This document shows, piece by piece, positions 10,812 to 23,300 of a stretch of DNA of 64,000 nt (positions within the stretch are counted from its first letter, which is position 1; every line of letters starts with the position of its first letter). Position numbers and translations under genes: made by a program. The DNA is from Brachionus rotundiformis (Eukaryota > Rotifera > Eurotatoria > Ploima > Brachionidae). The notes under the pieces are model-generated. The model was not told where the DNA came from, made no database searches, and was given only the letters and a program-made list of their open reading frames with translations. Location: the NCBI GenBank assembly GCA_016802295.1, contig JAESIW010000122.1, positions 409,161 through 473,160 on the forward strand, read 5' to 3'.

Positions 10812-12703
10812 ATGAAAATATTAATTCTACTCGTGACAATTTACTTAAGAGAAGTAATTGCCTTGGACTGTGGCAGGCCATTGATAAAGCCGTCAATAGG
10901 GCGAATAATCAACGGCGAGTCGGCAGTGCCCAATTCTTGGCCATGGGTTGTCTCGCTGCGACGAACAACGTCATCACTTGGTAACATTTACCGCAATCAC
11001 ATTTGCGGTGGCTCTGTCCTATCTGAATACTTTGTCATAACAGCAGCACACTGTGTCGATGGTTTCGACAAAGAACAGCTCTCAGTGGCAATCGGTTCCA
11101 ACTATTTGGACGAAAATGACCAACAATTTTTCGACATATCTGAAATAATAGTTCATCCGAATTATCTATTCAATCCAAAAATTAGTGACATTGCTTTGCT
11201 AAAGCTATCTGAGCCAGTCACTTTTGGTCAAAAAGTATCTTCTATTTGTTTGCCAAATTCGAGCAATGTGAGTGCCATATTTAACCAAAATGTTGTTGTA
11301 GTCGGATGGTAGGCAAATAAACACTTGAACCAAAGAGTGAACATATTTTATTTAAAATTTTAAGGGGAAGTACCAATGGAGAGAACAAGAGGGAAAAATT
11401 ATCCAACAATCTTTTACAGGCCACTCTTCAAATTCAGAACGAAGTTAAGCCTAGTGTTTGCCGAAATTATGAATCATTCGCATATTGTGGCTTGGATTCA
11501 ACAGACCAAAAGTCAAACATCTGCTTTGGCGACTCCGGTGGTCCATTGATGTTCAATTTGGATGATAAATGGTTTTTGTATGGAACGTCTAGTTTTGTAA
11601 CTGTGCACACGAACAATTTCTCATGTGCCAATTCGGATGCAAGCTTTTTTGTCATGATTCCAAACTATATTAGCTGGATTAAAAATTTGATAGATAATAC
11701 CCAAACAACAGCTGTAACAACAGAGAAAATTTCCCTCGCAAAAACAACACCTCGCAGGTCAACCAAATGTGGCATTCCAATCTTTTCACCAAGTAGAAAG
11801 CACTCTAGAATCTTATTTGGACAGAATGCAGTTCCTTTTTCTTGGCCATGGATGGTTTCATTGAGAAAAAAAAATCTAAAACATGTCTGCAGTGGTGTTC
11901 TAATAGACAGACAACACTTGTTGACAGCAGCTCATTGTTTTTATAAAACCCCAACAAAAAAAATTGTAGCTGTTTTGGGAATTAATAATTTAAGACAAAT
12001 GCTGTACCAAAAAAATAAATACACAATATCGAAAATTTTCATACATCCAGGTTTTAACCATCGGACAGGATTAAATGACTTGGCAGTGTTCAGATTGTCC
12101 AAGCCAGTAGTCTACACCAAAAAGATTGGACCCATATGCTTGCCAGACTCAGACCATTACTCGCTTATTTATAACCAAAAAGCGATGATAGCAGGATGGT
12201 ATACTTAATTTTAATTTGAAAAGGCTGAGTCAACCTGGCTATTTTTATGGCTTATTTTGCCCAAACTATGGCCAATTTATTATACTATTTTAAACTTTTA
12301 ATTATTATTATTATAGAATTTAAAAAAATTATATTTTGATAATTTTTTTTTTATTTTAAATAGGGGAAACACCAATGGAATTTATGATGGTTCGCTGTCC
12401 AACAATTTGAAGCAAGCTTCGATGCAAGTGTTTAATTCTTTACAGCAAAATAATTGTGACGGCAACTATACTTCATTCTACTGTACATTGGACTATAAAG
12501 ATCCCAAGTCAAATATCTGCTTTGGCGATGGTGGTAGCCCTCTCATGTATGAGTTAAATGATAATAAATGGTATTTGTTCGGAGTGGCAGCCATTGCCAC
12601 AGTTGATAAAAATAACAGAACTTGTCAAAATCGCAGTCCAAGTTACTTTGTCAAAATACCCTACTTTATCAATTGGATTGAGGAGAAAATAAATCAGTTT
12701 TAA
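10812..12703 (+). CDS. Two-domain S1 serine protease: active domain plus Ser-to-Gly domain
   Basis: Exons 10812-11308, 11365-12198 and 12364-12703 join in frame to about 556 residues, roughly twice a normal S1 protease. A signal peptide (MKILILLVTIYL) precedes domain 1, which has GR|IING, TAAHC, SDIALL and GDSGGP and so a complete triad. A Thr-rich linker (TTAVTTEKISLAKTTP) leads into domain 2, which has SR|ILFG, TAAHC and LNDLAV but GDGGSP, with Gly replacing the catalytic Ser. Both domains carry Asn at the trypsin Asp189 position. Each domain is interrupted by the same phase-2 intron at GW|G, which supports internal duplication of a whole gene unit. Exon 2 spans the end of domain 1 and the start of domain 2, so the fusion is within one exon, not a misjoined pair of genes. 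Confidence 0.88.
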
Positions 12704-13047
12704 AATTAGAATATATTTTTTTTAAACCATTTTGGAAAAATTATTAAATTTTGATTACTAATATTAATAAAAAATTAACTTTATATTTAAAGTTATCCAA
12801 ATCTTGTTGTTTTTTTTATCAATCTAGTTGAATTTTGTCTATAGATAACGTTGATAAAATTGTTCGATTGGACCAAAATTAGACAAAATTTTGCTTTATT
12901 TGGTAATGATAAATGTAAAGTTTTAATAGTTTATTATTCTAATTTATTTTGGCAAAAAAATTCAAATTTCATCATAAGATAAAACGCCTTTAGAAACAAA
13001 AAAAAGGTGCTGAACTAAATTTCACTCTTGATTATTATTTTAATTAA
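12704..13047. other. AT-rich intergenic
   Basis: Between the double protease and the oxidase gene. No exon or repeat seen. Confidence 0.4.
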
Positions 13048-14430
13048 ATGGAGTTATCAAAAAATTTGATAAGAAAAAAAATAGCAATACTTGGCGCTGG
13101 TGTGGTTGGTTTGAGCACTGCCGAGCGTCTTATTGAAAAGTACCAAGAGCTAAATTTATCCAAAGAAGGTCCTATTGATGTCACTATAATATCCGAGCAT
13201 TTTGGCAAGGACACTACTAGTGACGGCGCCGGGGGTCTGTTTCGTCCAGACGATCGCTTTATACCCGGTGTGCCCAAAGATTTGGTCAAAAAATGGACCA
13301 CAGACTCATTCAAATATTTTGATCAACTTTTATTCAGCAAAGAGGGTGGCATTGCTGGAATATTCCAAGCTAGTGGTTATCAAATGTTTGATGATGAACG
13401 AATGGTTAAAATAATGGTCTTTTTTTTCAAATTTTTATTCAAAATTTATAAAGGATCCAAGCTACAAAGAGTATATTTACCAATTTAGAAGCATGACCAA
13501 ACAAGAGCTCAGCTCTTTTCCAAGAAAATTCAAGTTTATATTAAAAAAATTAATAAATTATTTGTTTGTATTAATTTTGGTTCTTTTTCTAGATATGGAT
13601 ACTTTTCTACTACAATTGGCGTAGATACTCGGACCTATATGCAGTATTTAACCAAAAAGTAGTTTTAATTTATTATATGCAATTAATGAACCAATTTGGC
13701 TGATTAGACTTGTTCTAAATGGAGTTAAAATATGGAAGAAAAAAATTGACACCCAGGATAATTTTGTTCGCGAACATCCACAATTCGATGTTATCTTTAA
13801 TTGCCTAGGCTTTGGTTCAATTGAATTCTGTAATGATAAACAAATGGTGCCAATACGAGGTCAAATGATCCGCGTCAAAGCGCCATGGATAAAACACTTT
13901 TACTATACAGACGATAATTGTTACATCATACCAAAGTATGGTCCAATCTAAGGATCTTTGCAAAAAGAGACTTATTTTTCTTGTTTTTTTTGTTTAGCAT
14001 AAACACAATTTGTCTTGGTGGCACAAGACAGATTGGAAATTTTAGTGTTGAGGTTAGTGAAAAAGATAGAGAAGATATTTTGGAAAGATGTAAAGAGCTT
14101 TGTCCAAGTCTAGAGGTAAAGTGGGGTTGTTTTACCAAGGTTTTTATTTGTATGCTTTAAGAATGCGAGTATTGAATGGGAATGGGTCGGCTTAAGGCCA
14201 CACAGGGAGCCAATTAGGGTGGAAAAAGAGCTGGTAATGTGTGCACAAACAAATAGGCAAATAATTGTAATTACCAATTGAAAAATTATTCTCAATAATT
14301 AACTTTTATGAAAAAGATTATTCATAATTACGGACATGGTGGCAATGGAATATCACTCTCGAGAGGAACATGCATGCACGCAGTCGATTTGCTCCTAGAT
14401 TCCAATCATTATTTAAAATCCAAATTATAA
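13048..14430 (+). CDS. D-aspartate / D-amino-acid oxidase, peroxisomal
   Basis: A FAD-dependent enzyme that deaminates D-amino acids to 2-oxo acids, releasing ammonia and H2O2. Seven exons (13048-13416, 13454-13533, 13593-13658, 13708-13935, 13998-14115, 14162-14233, 14317-14430) keep phase and give 348 residues, the usual family length. Visible motifs are the N-terminal FAD dinucleotide fold (ILGAGVVGLSTAERL), TTSDGAGGLFRP, the mid-protein FNCLGFG block, and the C-terminal signature HNYGHGGNGISLSRG that contacts FAD. It ends in SKL, a classical type 1 peroxisomal targeting signal. Substrate class (acidic versus neutral D-amino acids) cannot be settled by eye; the FRPDDR region looks more like DDO relatives. 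Confidence 0.88.
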
Positions 14431-15574
14431 TTTTAAATTAGTCAATAAATTATTAAAAAATTTTGCTTTTTCTTTTTTCATATTTTTAATGAGTCTAATC
14501 GATATTAATTGTTTAAGTTTGAGCATATTTAAGAAAATAATTAATTTCATGACCAATTTAAATATTTAATCGAATCGATTACCTTTTGCTGAAAGTTTGC
14601 TCAAGTTATAGTTTAAATTAATATTTTATTATTTGATACTTAATAGATTATTTTTGTTTAGAGCTTTTTTAGCTAATTGAAAATAATAATAAAAAGATAA
14701 AGATTAGTTTTTTATTGTTCTATTTTTTTCAGTAATTTTCTTAATTAAAAGCAAACTTATGTTTTGAAATTTTGTCGTGGGTGTTTAAAATATTGATTTT
14801 TTTCTCTACTAATTTTGTTAAATTATTTCCAAGATTAGCATTACCTTTAGATCTATAAAAATCATTTAGGTATAGAATATTTTTATTAATCAGATATATT
14901 CTATTATCTTAATTAATTGATTCAGTCTCTTTAAAAAAAGACTGACCACAAGCTTTGGATCATAAAACTATTTTATTGGAAAAAAACTATTTTTAAATAT
15001 TATTATCTAAGGTAATAGTTTACTCAAAGGTAATTAAAAAAAAACTAATTGAAACATTTGCCAAAATTAACATTAATCAAAAATTGCTCGCTGGCTAAAT
15101 AGCTTAGGATTATTAGACTCGTGACTTGGAGTGAATGCGTCATCAACTAGAGCTAGAGTATACTGTGAATTTAAAAGATAGAAAATAATTTGCTTAGATA
15201 ACTAAAAAATCGATAATCTACATTTTCAGCTTCAATTTTTTTTCATATATTTTCATTTTTTAAATAAATTAAATTTAATTATCAACTAAATTTAAAATAT
15301 TTATTCACCCACTGGATTTGGTACTACAGAATATTCCAAGAGCCATTTAAGAGTTTTATTATCTAAATCAATTTATTCTTGTTAAGAGAGAAAGACAGAT
15401 TTTTATGACATACAATTAATAATTCATCAAGTTTATAGCGGTGGTAATGGGCGCTCAAATGACGTCACACGATATAAAAAAAGCTTATCGATTTGCTTTT
15501 TCCATATTTCGCTCACTCATAATGTAGACATGATTCCATAGAATGAAAGATGAGAATCAAAAGGAAAAAGAAAA

Positions 15575-15619
<45 letters not shown>

Positions 15620-15801
15620 TATAAAATTAAGGGGGAAAAATCAATATTTTTTAATAATAATAATTAAATTTTTATTTTTTCAAAAATTTCTTTCCGTCCT
15701 TATTTGATCCCTTAATTAACCTCACATCTTTATTCTTTTAGATAACAATGATCTAATCAATACCAAACAAACCAAATGTATTTACCATAATATACCACAA
15801 A
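14431..15801. other. AT-rich intergenic with a (TA)n microsatellite
   Basis: No exon found. A (TA)n tract lies at about 15579-15612. The stretch 15440-15480 contains TGACGTCA (a CRE-like palindrome) some 340 bases before the PTPRN start codon; this is a plausible but untested promoter element for a neuroendocrine gene. Confidence 0.4.
15579..15612. repeat. (TA)n microsatellite
   Basis: About sixteen uninterrupted TA units directly visible, in the intergenic region upstream of the PTPRN-like gene. Confidence 0.95.
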
Positions 15802-18800
15802 ATGAACTCTTTTCTAGCTCTAATTATAATCATTAATCATATTCTCTTACCATCAACAACTGCCTTGAATCAGATAGGTAAACAATTTACCAATGGAGTT
15901 TTCTTTTAGTTTTTCAAAACTTTTACCAAAGGTTGTCTCATTGACGAAAATTACTGTGAACCATACGAATTTTGCCTAAATGGTAAGATTAATTTTATTT
16001 AAGCTCGGGATTTAAGTTTATTTTGTATGTCAAGACTCGCTGCTCGGCATATGTGTTAACATGGAGCCGAGCCTCAAGTCGATTAGGTCGGAGGAAGAGA
16101 TTGACTTGCCAATAGTGGACACGCCAATTCGAATACACAAATACAACCAAGATTTGACAGATGATGACTCTACGGAGGACTACTGGGACAAAAGAGACTT
16201 TGAAAGTGTGGAAGAAGACCGATTGCTGATGCAGGACCCTCTTAGTCTGTTCATAAACCTTGCCAAACGGCCCACCATCATCAACTACCCGACTAATGAG
16301 GACCAGCAGGAGCCATACGCCTCCTACGAGTATGAGTATGATCAAGAGCCGAGCTCAATTGACGACTTGTTGCGTCTGATGGTCGAGGAGTCGCCTTCCA
16401 GCGACAACTACGACTATGACCAAGCATTGAGTCTGCAAAAGCGGGACTTGGCCGATCAAGAGGACTATGATAACAGACTAGAGGGCCTTTTTTATAAGCC
16501 AAGTGACCAACCAAGATTAATCGAGTGGCTGTATCTGAACTCATATAGCAGTCTGCCTGAGCAAGAGTATGACACCGAACCAGTGCTGACCAGTCGGCTC
16601 AAGTCAATTCTCAAAGAGAACATAATGATTGAGAAAATTTTCAATGGCATGATCAAAAACATGACTCAAATGGATCAAATTGACAATTCGAACCATGAAA
16701 ATAGTAATTTTGCTAATTTAGACTTTATCAAGTTACCAAGGAATCAAATTACCAATTTAATAGATGAAAAAATATTGAATTTTTTATTTTTATTTATTTA
16801 TATATTTCATATTTTATTTGTGTTGATAAAATGTTTATTTTTTATTTTTTTTTTAGCAGAGAATGTTAAAGTGACCAATACCAAAGCCAAATTGTTCAGT
16901 GCGAACAACATGGATCTGTATTCAGAAAATGGCCAATTTGATATCATTGACGCATCGTATATTTTCATTGAAATCGACAAAATGTAAATATCAATTTTTA
17001 AATTAAATTAAAATTTAATTACATTCGTTTTTAATGCAATTATTTCATTTTAAACTTAATAAGAATGATATTTATCTACGAGAACACTTTGTCTCTTATT
17101 GATTTTTTTTGTTTGAATTAGTAATTACGTTTTAATTTGTTAATTCATTTTGAAAAAAAATATATCTTAAATTTATTAATCAAATAATTAGAATAAATGC
17201 TAATTTATTTAATTCTATTTTTTTAATTTTAAATACTAATATTAAACTGGAATTAAAAAAAAAAAATAATCAGTGCAGTGGTCACTTCTAGTCTGGGCTA
17301 GAAATCTTTCTAACAAAATTTTTTAGCAATTTGTTATCTTATCTTTGAATTAAATTGTTTTTTTTTAGTTATTTTAATCAGCTGTCAGTTTTGGTAATTG
17401 ATTTTAGGTACTTGATGCCCTGAGCTTTATTTTTATGCCATATAAAATGAACAAGACTGACTTCATCTTTTCCAAGCCATGGCCAATATTTTAATATTGA
17501 ATCCAATCAGTTCTCTTTTTGTCAATCTCTTCAGTATTAATTTCTTTCCATTTTGGTCAAATAAAGCTTGGATATGGAAAATTTATTGATTCATTAAATT
17601 GATAGAGCTAAGTACTCAGAAACGTGACCAAAAGCGAATCCGCTCTAGTTGCTGTTTTGCTTACATGATTATCCAGATATCCATCTGTTGTTATCTTTAC
17701 ACTCAAATTTGCCCACTAGCCTAATATTCAATTACACTTCCTGCTAACATATGCCTAGAAAAATGATCAAACAAAAAGATGTCTATTAAACTAGACCATT
17801 TAATAGCTTATAGAAAAATAAAGACTATCAATTTAATTTAATACGGTTTAAATTGTTTTAAAATTTGAAAGTTAGGCAGCACTAATGGTGGTGCATTTTA
17901 TGCAGAAAGGCTTTCAAATTAATTATTATTTTTTGTTTAAATTTAATTTAAAGTGTTGATAGTTTATAGATTTAGCCGAAATTTATTTATTTAAATATAT
18001 ATATATATATATATATATAGAGCTTCAGCATGGTAGGCTTTGATAAATATCTGTAAGGGTTTGAAGATACCAACAAAATTCATTTCAAAATTGAAGATCT
18101 AATTTCAAGATTATTTTATTCTTTTATCTAGATATATATTCTAACTCAAATAAAGACAATTTGTAAAATGAACTTTTAATTATTAAAATAAATATTATAT
18201 ATTTTTATTTTTAATTTAATTTATTTTTATTAAATAAAAGGATTAATGAGAGTCAAGCAAAAAATTTAATCGAGGACATAGCTCGGATCACAGCGAGCAG
18301 AGCAGACTCGTTCACGGACCTAAAGTAATTAGTGGTCATATAATTTTTGCTTTTTTTTAATATTGTACAAATTTAATATAAGAATTGATGGCAAGCTAAT
18401 TGTCTTCAAAGTGCAGCCACCAGTGGATGCGGATAGCTTGCTCAAAAAAATCGGTAAGTGGCATTATCGATTTTCCAATTAGAACGGAAAAGCCATTTCA
18501 TGACAAAGTGCATCTTAAGCAATCTTTAAATAATTTAATTAGTAAAATTTAATTAAAAATTTATATAGTATGTTTCGATTGAATGAGCATGATCAAAATA
18601 AATGCTGTATCGGTAAACTAGGACAGCTTTGATCCGAATACCTTAAATTTACATTAATAATTCAAAATCAAATATTGTCCATTATTAAATTATTAATAAA
18701 TATTATTCTTAATTATTAATGCTATTTATTAATTAAATTAGTAGCTTGGGCTATTTAAGGCTTTATCGGGAGCAGAATTTTATGAAAAAAACAAAAAATC

Positions 18801-21800
18801 AGATTAGATTATTAATTACATATTTAAGGTAATGAGATAATTTGGGCTTGATTTATTAAAGTCAAAAGGAAGCTAATAAAGTTTGACATATTGATTAAAA
18901 CCAGCTTCCGTGCTTGCAATTTTAATTAAATGCAAAGATAAAAATAAAATATTAAAATCAAAATAGATATAGATATTTGAATTTAAATTTTTTATTTTAA
19001 TTTAGTCAAGAATCAATTGAATATAAGAGATAAAAGTGGCTTGAATATTGTTTCATGTGGCATGGGCAAACAAGTAAGCTTTGGTTTATTTCCATTATTA
19101 ATAAAATTAAATTAATAAAATAGGCATAAAAGAATGGCACAATATCATGTGGCACTTAAGATTTATTAATAAAAAATTCAAAAATCAGACTATTCTTATT
19201 TAGTTAATTGAATTTGCTGCAATAAAATCACTGGCACTTAAAAATCAATTGTTTTATTATAAATTGATTTTTTCTCTACGAAAAACGCTCTGAGATAAGA
19301 GGCGTTTGGTGAATGGCTTGGAGCTATTTTGGGCCCAGGCGTCCCAAGGTGTCCCATTTAATTAAGACTTTATTTCTAATTACTCTCAAAATCTGTTCAC
19401 AAAAAAGGATTTATTTTATTTTCTTGGCTCATAATCGCGGCTTCCCAAGCGAGATAGAAAAAAAGATGATCATCATAATTCATACTATTGACAATATAAT
19501 TAGTTTTATTTACTCCTAAGTAGTTTTTTTTTCGATAATAGCTCGCTTAAGATAAGCCGTAGCAAAAAAAAAAATTAATTAAAAATTTACAAGCAGCAGT
19601 AATAGAAAATAAAAATATTTTATTGATTTTTTTTACTATAATATCTTAAATTTCTCATTAATCTCAGGTAAAATATAAAGCCCACTTAAAATGATGCCAA
19701 TCTTTTCTTGTTTTTAATTTATTTTTTGTTCATCAACATAGTTAATTATTTTTCTTTTTCTATTTAATTTTTAGAACCACAAATATGTGGTGGAAGGCAG
19801 GCATCCGTTCCTAATTGATGCCCGTGGACGCCCGTTTGCCATTCTGGTTGGGGTTGTTTGCGCGTCAACAGCGGCCATACTGCTGCTGCTGGCTGGCATC
19901 TTTTGCTACAAGCGGAACAAGTATTTGGCACAAAAGCTGATCGCAGACGTTGGCTATTCCAAGGCTGATGACGCAGAACGGCTGGTCCAAGCGGAAAAAA
20001 AGAGAAATTGTTGCTCGTTTTTTTCCATCTTTAGGTCAAAATCAAACACGGCCAGTTCGGATGCAAAAGAGCCTTTGCCAAGACAGGACTATCAAGAGCT
20101 GTGTCGTCAGCGCATGCAGAACAAGAACCCTGTATGCACGACCATGAACGAGTCTGTTAGTCAGACCAGCGTCAACAGCCCCAATTTGAAGAGTGACTCG
20201 TCCAGAAGTTCAACATCGTCTTGGTCCGAGGAGCCTCTGAGCAGCTTTAACATTGACATCACCACTGGTCACGTGATTTTGTCCTACATGGAACAGCATC
20301 TCAATGACAAAAACCGTCTCAACAAGGACTGGGACTATTTATGCAGCTACAGCCCTGAGCCCAACACAAGCGAAGCAGGCGCTCAAGCCGAGAACATGAC
20401 CAAGAACAGATACAGCAATATATTGCCATGTAAGCAAAAATTGAATCATGAATTATTTTATGATAAGAAAACATGTGAGAAAATGACAGTAAATTTAAGG
20501 CTGGCAGATTAAAAGCACGCTACTTAGAATAAATCAATTAAATAAAGCATAAATAGCTGTGCGTCCGTAACATTTTTAGATTAGGCTAAGTGAAAGTTTA
20601 TCTCAAATTTGTATCAAATAGAGCACAACAAAATTTTTATATTTTTTGTCTAAAATTTCAAAATTTGTAGTTGCATTTTTTACAACAATTCTGCAGAAAT
20701 TAAAATTGTGAGGGACTAGTTCATTTAGCACTTTTTTTGACAGTTGATGCAACCAGGATCAGTTTTTTACTTTTGGAAAAAAAGTGATGAGATCTTTTAA
20801 CATTTTATTCTGTTCTATTGTACCAAATTTCATAAACCCTAAGAGAAAACCAAATAATTATTAAAACAAAATGTTATAAGGACAAATAAAAGCTAGTTTT
20901 TGTTTAAATTATTTATTAAGAATTCAAAGTGCCGTGAAAAGGCCGAATGATAAGCTTATAACTTGTTTAAACATCTTATTTAAAATAAGCTAAGGATAGT
21001 ACTAGCTACAATTTATGTCACTGTGGTGCAGTACATGAAGAGCAAATTTTGAACACTCGCTCCTGAACTTTTGAACAAGCTTGATCATGTTTTTACACAA
21101 ATATGTGTCCTTAAACTTTTGAACCGACTTTTATTTTTTTAATTCTTATAGGAAGTTTTTTGATTATAAATTTTTAAAAGTTAATTGTACTTTTATGATG
21201 TATCAAATTGTAGAGGAAAAAAAAATAAATTCAATGAATAAAATAATTAATTTCTAAACTTTTGCAACAAAGCTGTATATTCAAGGCTGAATAAGAGCTT
21301 TTCTAAAAAAAGGGGATAGTCTAATGTAGTCATGTGAGAGAAGTGAAACCACAAAAAAGCACTCGAATCATATTTGAAATTTTAAAATTAGATGCAGAAT
21401 ATTTGCAGAAATTACTTTTCATTTGGGAAATAATCAAAAAAACTTTGCTATAGTGACATGATCAGACTAATCAGCATCTATTATTTTCAATAAATTGTTT
21501 AACTAAATACTAAGCTTATCATTCACACACTCGGCCTGACTGGGCTTTTTATTTTTATCTTTAAATAAAATAAATAAATGAACTGATTTTTAATTGTTTA
21601 AATTAAAAAAAATTGTTTAAGTTGATCATACAAGAGTTAAATTGTCGGACAATAAAGAGAATAATGATTACATAAATGCTAATTTAATAATTGATGATGA
21701 CCCGAAGAATGCGGCCTACATAGCCACACAGGGCCCATTAATTCACACAAGTGGCGACTTTTGGCAAATGGTATGGGAACAAAACAGTGTTGTGATTGTT

Positions 21801-22589
21801 AGTTTGTGCAGAACAGTCGAGTATGGCAGTCTAAAGTGTAATCAATATTGGCCGAGCAATGGCTACGAGGTGTTCGAAAAGTTTGAGATTCACCTGGTTT
21901 CGGAGCACGTATGGTGCGAGGACTATCTGGTTAGGAATTTTTTTTTGAAAAATTTGGAAAATAACCAAACAAGGACAATAACTCAATTTCACTTTTTGAC
22001 TTGGCCAGAGAATGCCACACCGCACAGTGTCAAGTCATTGCTTGATTTTAGAAGGTTGGTGCTCGTATATGCTCTCCAAAATAAAATAAAACAAACAACC
22101 ACATATTGGTCACATTTGTTTTGACCAGCTTTTGTGATTTTGTAATTTAGCTTTAAACAATTGCATAGTCACAAAAGCGATTCAAAATGTGTGCCACCGC
22201 TGCTGTTGCACTTAATTATTAAATTTCTTAATTATTTAATTTAATTTATTTTATCTTTAAGAAAGGTAAACAAGTCTTTCAAGAGCAAGTCAAGCCCTTT
22301 GATAGTTCACTGCAAGTAAGAGCGTTTTAGCTTGGAAAAGCCAACTTAGATCAGGACTTGATGAAAATTTTTTTTAAGTGATGGAATAGGCCGGACTGGC
22401 ACCTACATATTGATAGATATGATTCTGAACAAGATACAGCGAGGGGCCAAGGAGATTGATTTGGCGGCCACGTTGGAATTTTTGCGAGACCAACGCCCTG
22501 GCATGGTCAAAAACAGAGCACAGTTTGAATTCTCATTCGCTGTTGTGATCGAGGAAATTCAGAACATGCTTAAAGCTTTGACACAATAA
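15802..22589 (+). CDS. PTPRN: PTPRN/IA-2 receptor-type protein tyrosine phosphatase-like
   Basis: A dense-core-vesicle membrane protein of neuroendocrine cells; family members are catalytically inactive. Exons: 15802-15877, 15932-15982, 16035-16983, 18241-18324, 18383-18453, 19006-19073, 19775-20429, 21622-22054, 22262-22315, 22379-22589; phases agree, about 883 residues. It has a signal peptide, an N-terminal Cys module (GCLIDENYC ... CLNDSLLGICVN) as in IA-2, an acidic luminal region, a membrane-proximal ectodomain, a membrane segment (AILVGVVCASTAAILLLLAG) and a cytosolic PTP domain with DYINANLI, YIATQGPL, DFWQMVWE and QFHFLTWPEN. The active loop reads HCNDGIGRTGTY, with Asp where active PTPs have Ala, as in IA-2, and WPEN instead of WPD. 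Exon 3 contains an AT-rich in-frame stretch (16790-16856) ending in TTTTAG; a 153-base intron 16704-16856 is an alternative. Confidence 0.92.
17990..18018. repeat. (TA)n microsatellite inside a PTPRN intron
   Basis: About twelve TA units in the 1.26-kb intron between the luminal exons. It has no coding meaning. Confidence 0.9.
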
Positions 22590-23300
22590 ATGTCTTGATT
22601 TTTTTTTCGTCTGTGATTTATTAAAATAATAACTATTATTTATTATATGTCATATTTAATTAAAATTTTAGATGGATTTTTGAATAAAGCAAAAAGAGAA
22701 AATCTTATTAAAGCTTTTAGATCATTTTTATATTTTAAATAAAAGAAGTAAAAAAGAATAAGTCAATCAGCAATATGGTAGAGGAGAAAAATTTGGTTTT
22801 AAGCTTGGCAAATTGAAATTATTTAATTAATAAAATAGATTAATTCTTATCTAATAAAATTGATCAATTTTTAGTTGATAAAAGCTTAACAAAATTGAAG
22901 AAACGTCAATGTTAATCAGTATTTAGTTAATATTAAAAAGTTTTTGTTTTCTAATGAATTAAAACGATCGGAAATCTAATGCCATAAATTGATAAAAAAC
23001 TCTTCATGATAATTTGAAAAAATAATATTGAAAAATCAAATATAATAAATTGAATTATTATTAAAAATGGAGTATAAATTTATTGTATAGAATGTCTAAT
23101 GTTATAAAATAAGATAAAGAAGTTATTTCATTATAAAAATAAGCCTGAAATTTTGAATGATTTTTTTTCATTTTCAAATTTTATTTTAAAACTTAATTTG
23201 ACCAAGAAAGGTATGCACTGTTTAATTGAATTAAAAAATTCTCAACATTTATCTATTTATTCATTTATCTAAGATAACAAATATTAAGTTTTTGTAGTAC
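22590..23300. other. AT-rich intergenic
   Basis: Between the PTPRN stop and box element copy B. Only A/T-rich sequence is seen. 23160-23245 resembles 31815-31940 (both contain a GTATGCACTGTTTAATT stretch followed by a CTCAACATTTAT segment), a low-copy dispersed repeat. Confidence 0.4.

Noticed and set aside
11467..11655. Antisense frame across the protease domain junction
   Set aside because: Shadow of the real plus-strand protease exon.
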